From: Heterostelium multicystogenum
Lineage: Eukaryota > Evosea > Eumycetozoa > Acytosteliales > Acytosteliaceae
Length of the DNA stretch: 64,000 nucleotides
Assembly (NCBI GenBank): GCA_003667245.1
Contig: RCNN01000080.1
Coordinates: 1-64,000, forward strand
Direction: 5' to 3'
This document shows, piece after piece, positions 60,939-64,000 of this stretch (within the stretch, counting starts at the first letter, position 1; each line of letters starts with the position of its first letter). The notes under the pieces were generated by a model that made no database searches, had not been told where the DNA came from, and worked only from the letters and a program-made list of their open reading frames with translations. The position numbers and the translations under genes were made by a program.

Positions 60939-62631
60939 ATGATGGAAAATAATAAATTAAATATAATATGTAGTATTCACAATAAACCATTTATTTCTAT
61001 TTGTTTTAATTGTTCAGAAGAATTGTGTGAAGCTTGTGTTCATAAACATATTCATGAATTCTCCCATAATAAAGATATTGTTTATCAACCAAATATCATT
61101 TTTGAATCAATTGCCTCCAAAGACAAAGTTAAAGATGATCATTTAAACAATATTGCATCTTTATATTTTTGACCATCTCAAATTGGCCCAACAAAGATAC
61201 AATATGTTAGTCCAATCCGAAAAACAAGTAGAAGCTCATTTTGCAAAACTACATGAAAAAGTGACATTTTTTGAGACCCAAAAGAAGAAAGACATTACTT
61301 CAACAAAGCTTAATGTAGAAAAAGAAATTCAAATGATGATGACCAATGCTAATGCCTTAAGGATTATTTTTTAATATCTATAATAAAAATAATCATATTC
61401 CAAATGAAGAGTATCGATGTGACTCTCTTTTCTGTGGTGGAATTAGATATACTCGATAAAAGTTCAAGCTTTGGAGATCTTTTGGAAATATTAAACTCTT
61501 CTTTCGAAATTAATAAGGAAAACTACAATAACATCTTAATGAATAAAGAAAAATTTGGATGAAAACTACAAACTATTCATTGGTTTATTCAATTTTTTAA
61601 TTGAATCAACTAAAGAGGATATTCAATCAAAAACAATTACCTTTCAACTATGTTTGCAATTGCTTATTCAGCTGAACAAACAGTTGAAAAAAGATACTAA
61701 TTTAACAACAAGTCCTGACGAAGATGAAATCCAAATTCAAACCCGTAAAATCGATAAAGTTCAATTAGAACATGTTATTAATCAATCCATTCAAGTTTCA
61801 TCAAAATACTCTCCAATTAAACCACTATACATCTTCTCAAGTCATAAAGAGCCTGGAATCACTCTCATTAATGCTACTGACAATTTCAAAATGGAAGAAT
61901 TGAACTACAATATATACTTTGGCTCAGTATCATCCCAATCTGCAGTGGTAGTTGAGAATATTATTTACATTTTTGGTGGAAAACCAGATAGAAACAAATG
62001 GTACATGTTTTCAACCACAAAAAAACAATTCGAAGAAAATGAAATGCATGGAATTGAAGGAGGTTTTTTTATCAGTGCATGTTATGATGGTAAAGATTAT
62101 ATTTATTTGATCAACGGTGAAGGTGCCAATAGAATAGACAGATTCAACATTAGAACAACCGAATTTGAAAAATTCTACACTCCAGCTACGAGGTATGGAG
62201 AACAAATTTCATCAATGGTCTTTGAAGGAAAAATATATTCAATTCCGTTGCACAAAAATTTTTTGATTGAATTCAACATCGAAACCAAAGAAATAGCTGT
62301 ACATGAACTGCCAATAATGGTATACAGAGCATGTCATGATGGAAATGGGACATTCTACATCCACCCACAACTCAAAAACATATTATACAAGTACAATGTA
62401 GTAGAAAAGAAAACAACCCAACTCGTTCCGATCGCACCAGAGCTTACCGTACCGTTTCTTGTCTACCAAAGAGTGTCACCAACAGCAAGCTATGTCTACT
62501 CAATTGGCGGAAAAATATATTCTAACTTTAGGTACTCAATTGAACTGAACAAATCCGAACAATTTTTGTTAGAAGACATGAAAGAAAGAGACTGGGGTGC
62601 ATTAGCTGCGGTTAGCATTGGCAAACCATAA
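60939..62631 (+). CDS. B-box zinc finger / kelch-like protein 2
   Basis: Paralog of the gene at 24838. Starts with a B-box (CSIHNKPFISICFNCSEELC, EACVHKHIHEFSH), providing the usual Cys/His zinc ligands. A coiled coil follows (61160-61350, QRYNMLVQSEKQVEAHFAKL). A longer helical middle section (61390-61800) leads to kelch-like propeller repeats (ENIIYIFGGKPDRNKWYMFS, YDGKDYIYLINGEGANRIDR, VYSIGGKIYSNFRYSIELN). Three frame breaks (about 61165, 61370, 61557) interrupt it. The last repeats share long identical phrases with copy 1, so the two descend from a recent common ancestor. Function unknown; probably a homo-oligomeric adaptor. Confidence 0.8.
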
Positions 62632-63085
62632 TTAACAACAATTATAATAATTATCAGATTATTACTATTGTTCATTTTGTGTATATCTATTATGTATTTA
62701 TAAATAAATAAAGAAAAGATAAGTTTTTTAAAGAGATAAAGATAATTAAGTTTTAGTGACGACTCGAAGTAAATGTTGGTGGTTCAACCAATCTCTGACT
62801 CATGACAAACACCTTGCATTATTTTTTTTTTAATTTTATTTATATTTTTTTGAACACTACAACTCCACACCTCTTTAAATTTATTTTGCAATTTTTTTTA
62901 TAGAAACAGTCACTTCAAGGTTGCCTCATACAACAATTGTCAGAAGTGGGCTGTAATTGTTTATATAGCTATTAGATCAATACGCTTGCAAATCAAACAA
63001 GTTTAAAGAAGAATCAGACACACAACAACAACACAAAGGAAAACGATCAAAGATAGAGATAATCTAGGTCAAATATAAACAAACA
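62632..63085. other. Intergenic before YIF1
   Basis: About 450 bp between B-box/kelch gene 2 and YIF1. AT-rich with T-runs around 62820-62850 and 62894-62900. No gene is seen. Confidence 0.5.
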
Positions 63086-64000
63086 ATGAGTAATCAAAGT
63101 TATCCTTCAATGGGTATGTTGCAATAAAGGATAGAGATAAAGATATAGAGAGATAGAGATATAATAATTTGATAATGAGAGTTCTTCACACTTGTTTATT
63201 ACTTATATTAACATTGACTATCCATTGATCAACTTTAACATGTTATTTAGATCAATATAACCAAAACTACAATCAACCACAACAGAATCAATATGCGAAT
63301 TCACAACAGAATCAACAATGGAATCAACCACCAAATAACAATCCATATGGTCAACAACCTGCATTCCATAGAGATGTACCACAGTATGGTCATGTATGTA
63401 TTCGATAATCAAACATACACTATCAGTTCAATAGACCAATTCAATATATTAACTTGCAATCATTAATTGTAACTTGATTTAGAACCCACAATACTCGCCA
63501 CCTGGATTAGTCGATGGTAATTTCGATAGCAATAAATTCATTTCCAACTTTTCAAGCAACCCATTGGCACAAGCCAGTTTATCATATGGTATCAACTATG
63601 GTCAAACACTATTCAATGGAGGAAAGCAATATGTAGATTCAAATGTAACTATCACTTTGTTTGATGCTGTGATCTCTAGATCTTAGAAAGCGCCAAAAGT
63701 ATCAAATCAGAACTAACCAACAACCTCATATTAGCTTGGAAAATACATTTCATTTTCATCATTGAAGGGATATTTCAATGTAAATACATCCTATGTATTC
63801 AATAAGATCAAGCTTATACTCTTCCCATTCCGTCAAAAGGTATGTCCGCCACACAGCTTACATGTTGCACCGGTTGTATTTACAAATCATTTAACCCTCT
63901 AGTTATGGAAAAGAAGAATGCTAAAACAAGGAGATAACGATCACTATCTCCCACCAAGAGATGATATCAATGCACCAGATTTATATATTCCAATGATGGC
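63086..64000 (+). CDS. yif1: YIF1 (Yip1-interacting factor), 5' part, cut by window end
   Basis: ER-Golgi membrane protein that works with YIP1 and Rab GTPases in vesicle transport. Exon 1 (63086-63113) gives MSNQSYPSMG and is followed by a GTATGT intron. Exon 2 is Asn/Gln/Pro-rich (NQPPNNNPYGQQPAF), a typical disordered head. Exon 3 has LVDGNFDSNKFISNF and SYGINYGQTLF. Exon 4 carries YFNVNTSYVFNKIKLILFPF, the family's cytosolic signature, and exon 5 reads PPRDDINAPDLYIPMMA, matching the conserved segment before the first membrane span. The window stops there, so the membrane domain is missing. One frame uncertainty lies around 63690-63770. Confidence 0.85.

Noticed and set aside
1..64000. 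tRNA, rRNA, CRISPR, transposase or retroelement sequences
   Set aside because: I looked for T-arm motifs, transposase or reverse transcriptase motifs and regular spaced repeats and saw none. A dedicated tRNA scan would be more reliable than reading.

Overview
The window looks like nuclear DNA of a dictyostelid social amoeba. It is AT-rich, with spacers full of poly-A/T and TTA-type microsatellites. Introns are mostly short (about 55-100 bp) with GTAAGT/GTATGT donors. Asn/Gln/Thr homopolymer runs are common, and several families typical of dictyostelids are present: a countin-like saposin protein, leishmanolysin-like proteases, B-box/kelch proteins, degenerate ankyrin-like proteins and F-box/LRR proteins. 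Coding GC seems higher than in Dictyostelium discoideum, so another dictyostelid lineage is likely; I cannot name the species.

Layout, left to right. Arl8 small GTPase (-, 1.1-1.9 kb); a nuclear-looking protein with basic and acidic low-complexity stretches (-, 3.3-6.0); two tandem leishmanolysin-like metalloproteases (+, 7.5-9.7 and 10.4-13.0); kinesin-8 (-, 13.3-16.3); mitochondrial MTO1/GidA (+, 17.3-19.7); a giant type I surface glycoprotein (+, 20.5-24.6); B-box/kelch protein 1 (+, 24.8-26.6); a tiny secreted twin-CX3C peptide (-, 26.7); an ankyrin-like protein (-, 27.4-29.4); a two-span membrane protein with a Pro/Gln/Tyr-rich head (-, 29.8-30.4); two duplicated small secreted Cys-rich genes (+, 31.1 and 33.7) flanking an F-box/LRR gene (-, 31.5-32.8) and a long perfect hairpin; an RCC1-repeat protein (-, 34.2-36.1); cytosolic TyrRS (+, 36.9-38.4); a multi-pass membrane protein (-, 38.6-40.3); the splicing factor PRP38 (-, 41.2-42.8); a PH-domain protein (+, 45.2-47.1); a countin-like secreted protein (+, 49.0-49.8); a second giant surface protein with a mucin-like Thr repeat stalk (+, 50.8-55.2); Nup88 (-, 55.3-58.2); a tail-anchored protein (-, 58.3-59.4); B-box/kelch protein 2 (+, 60.9-62.6); and the 5' part of YIF1 (+, from 63.1).

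The genes do not form one pathway. Housekeeping genes (TyrRS, MTO1, PRP38, Nup88, Arl8, kinesin-8, YIF1) are interleaved with secreted or surface genes that are duplicated locally or repeated across the window. The latter are the likely lineage-specific part.

Almost every conserved gene, including essential ones, is broken by one or several single-base insertions or deletions, often in homopolymers. I read these as uncorrected sequencing errors rather than decay. Gene spans below therefore bridge frame breaks, and ends are approximate where stated.
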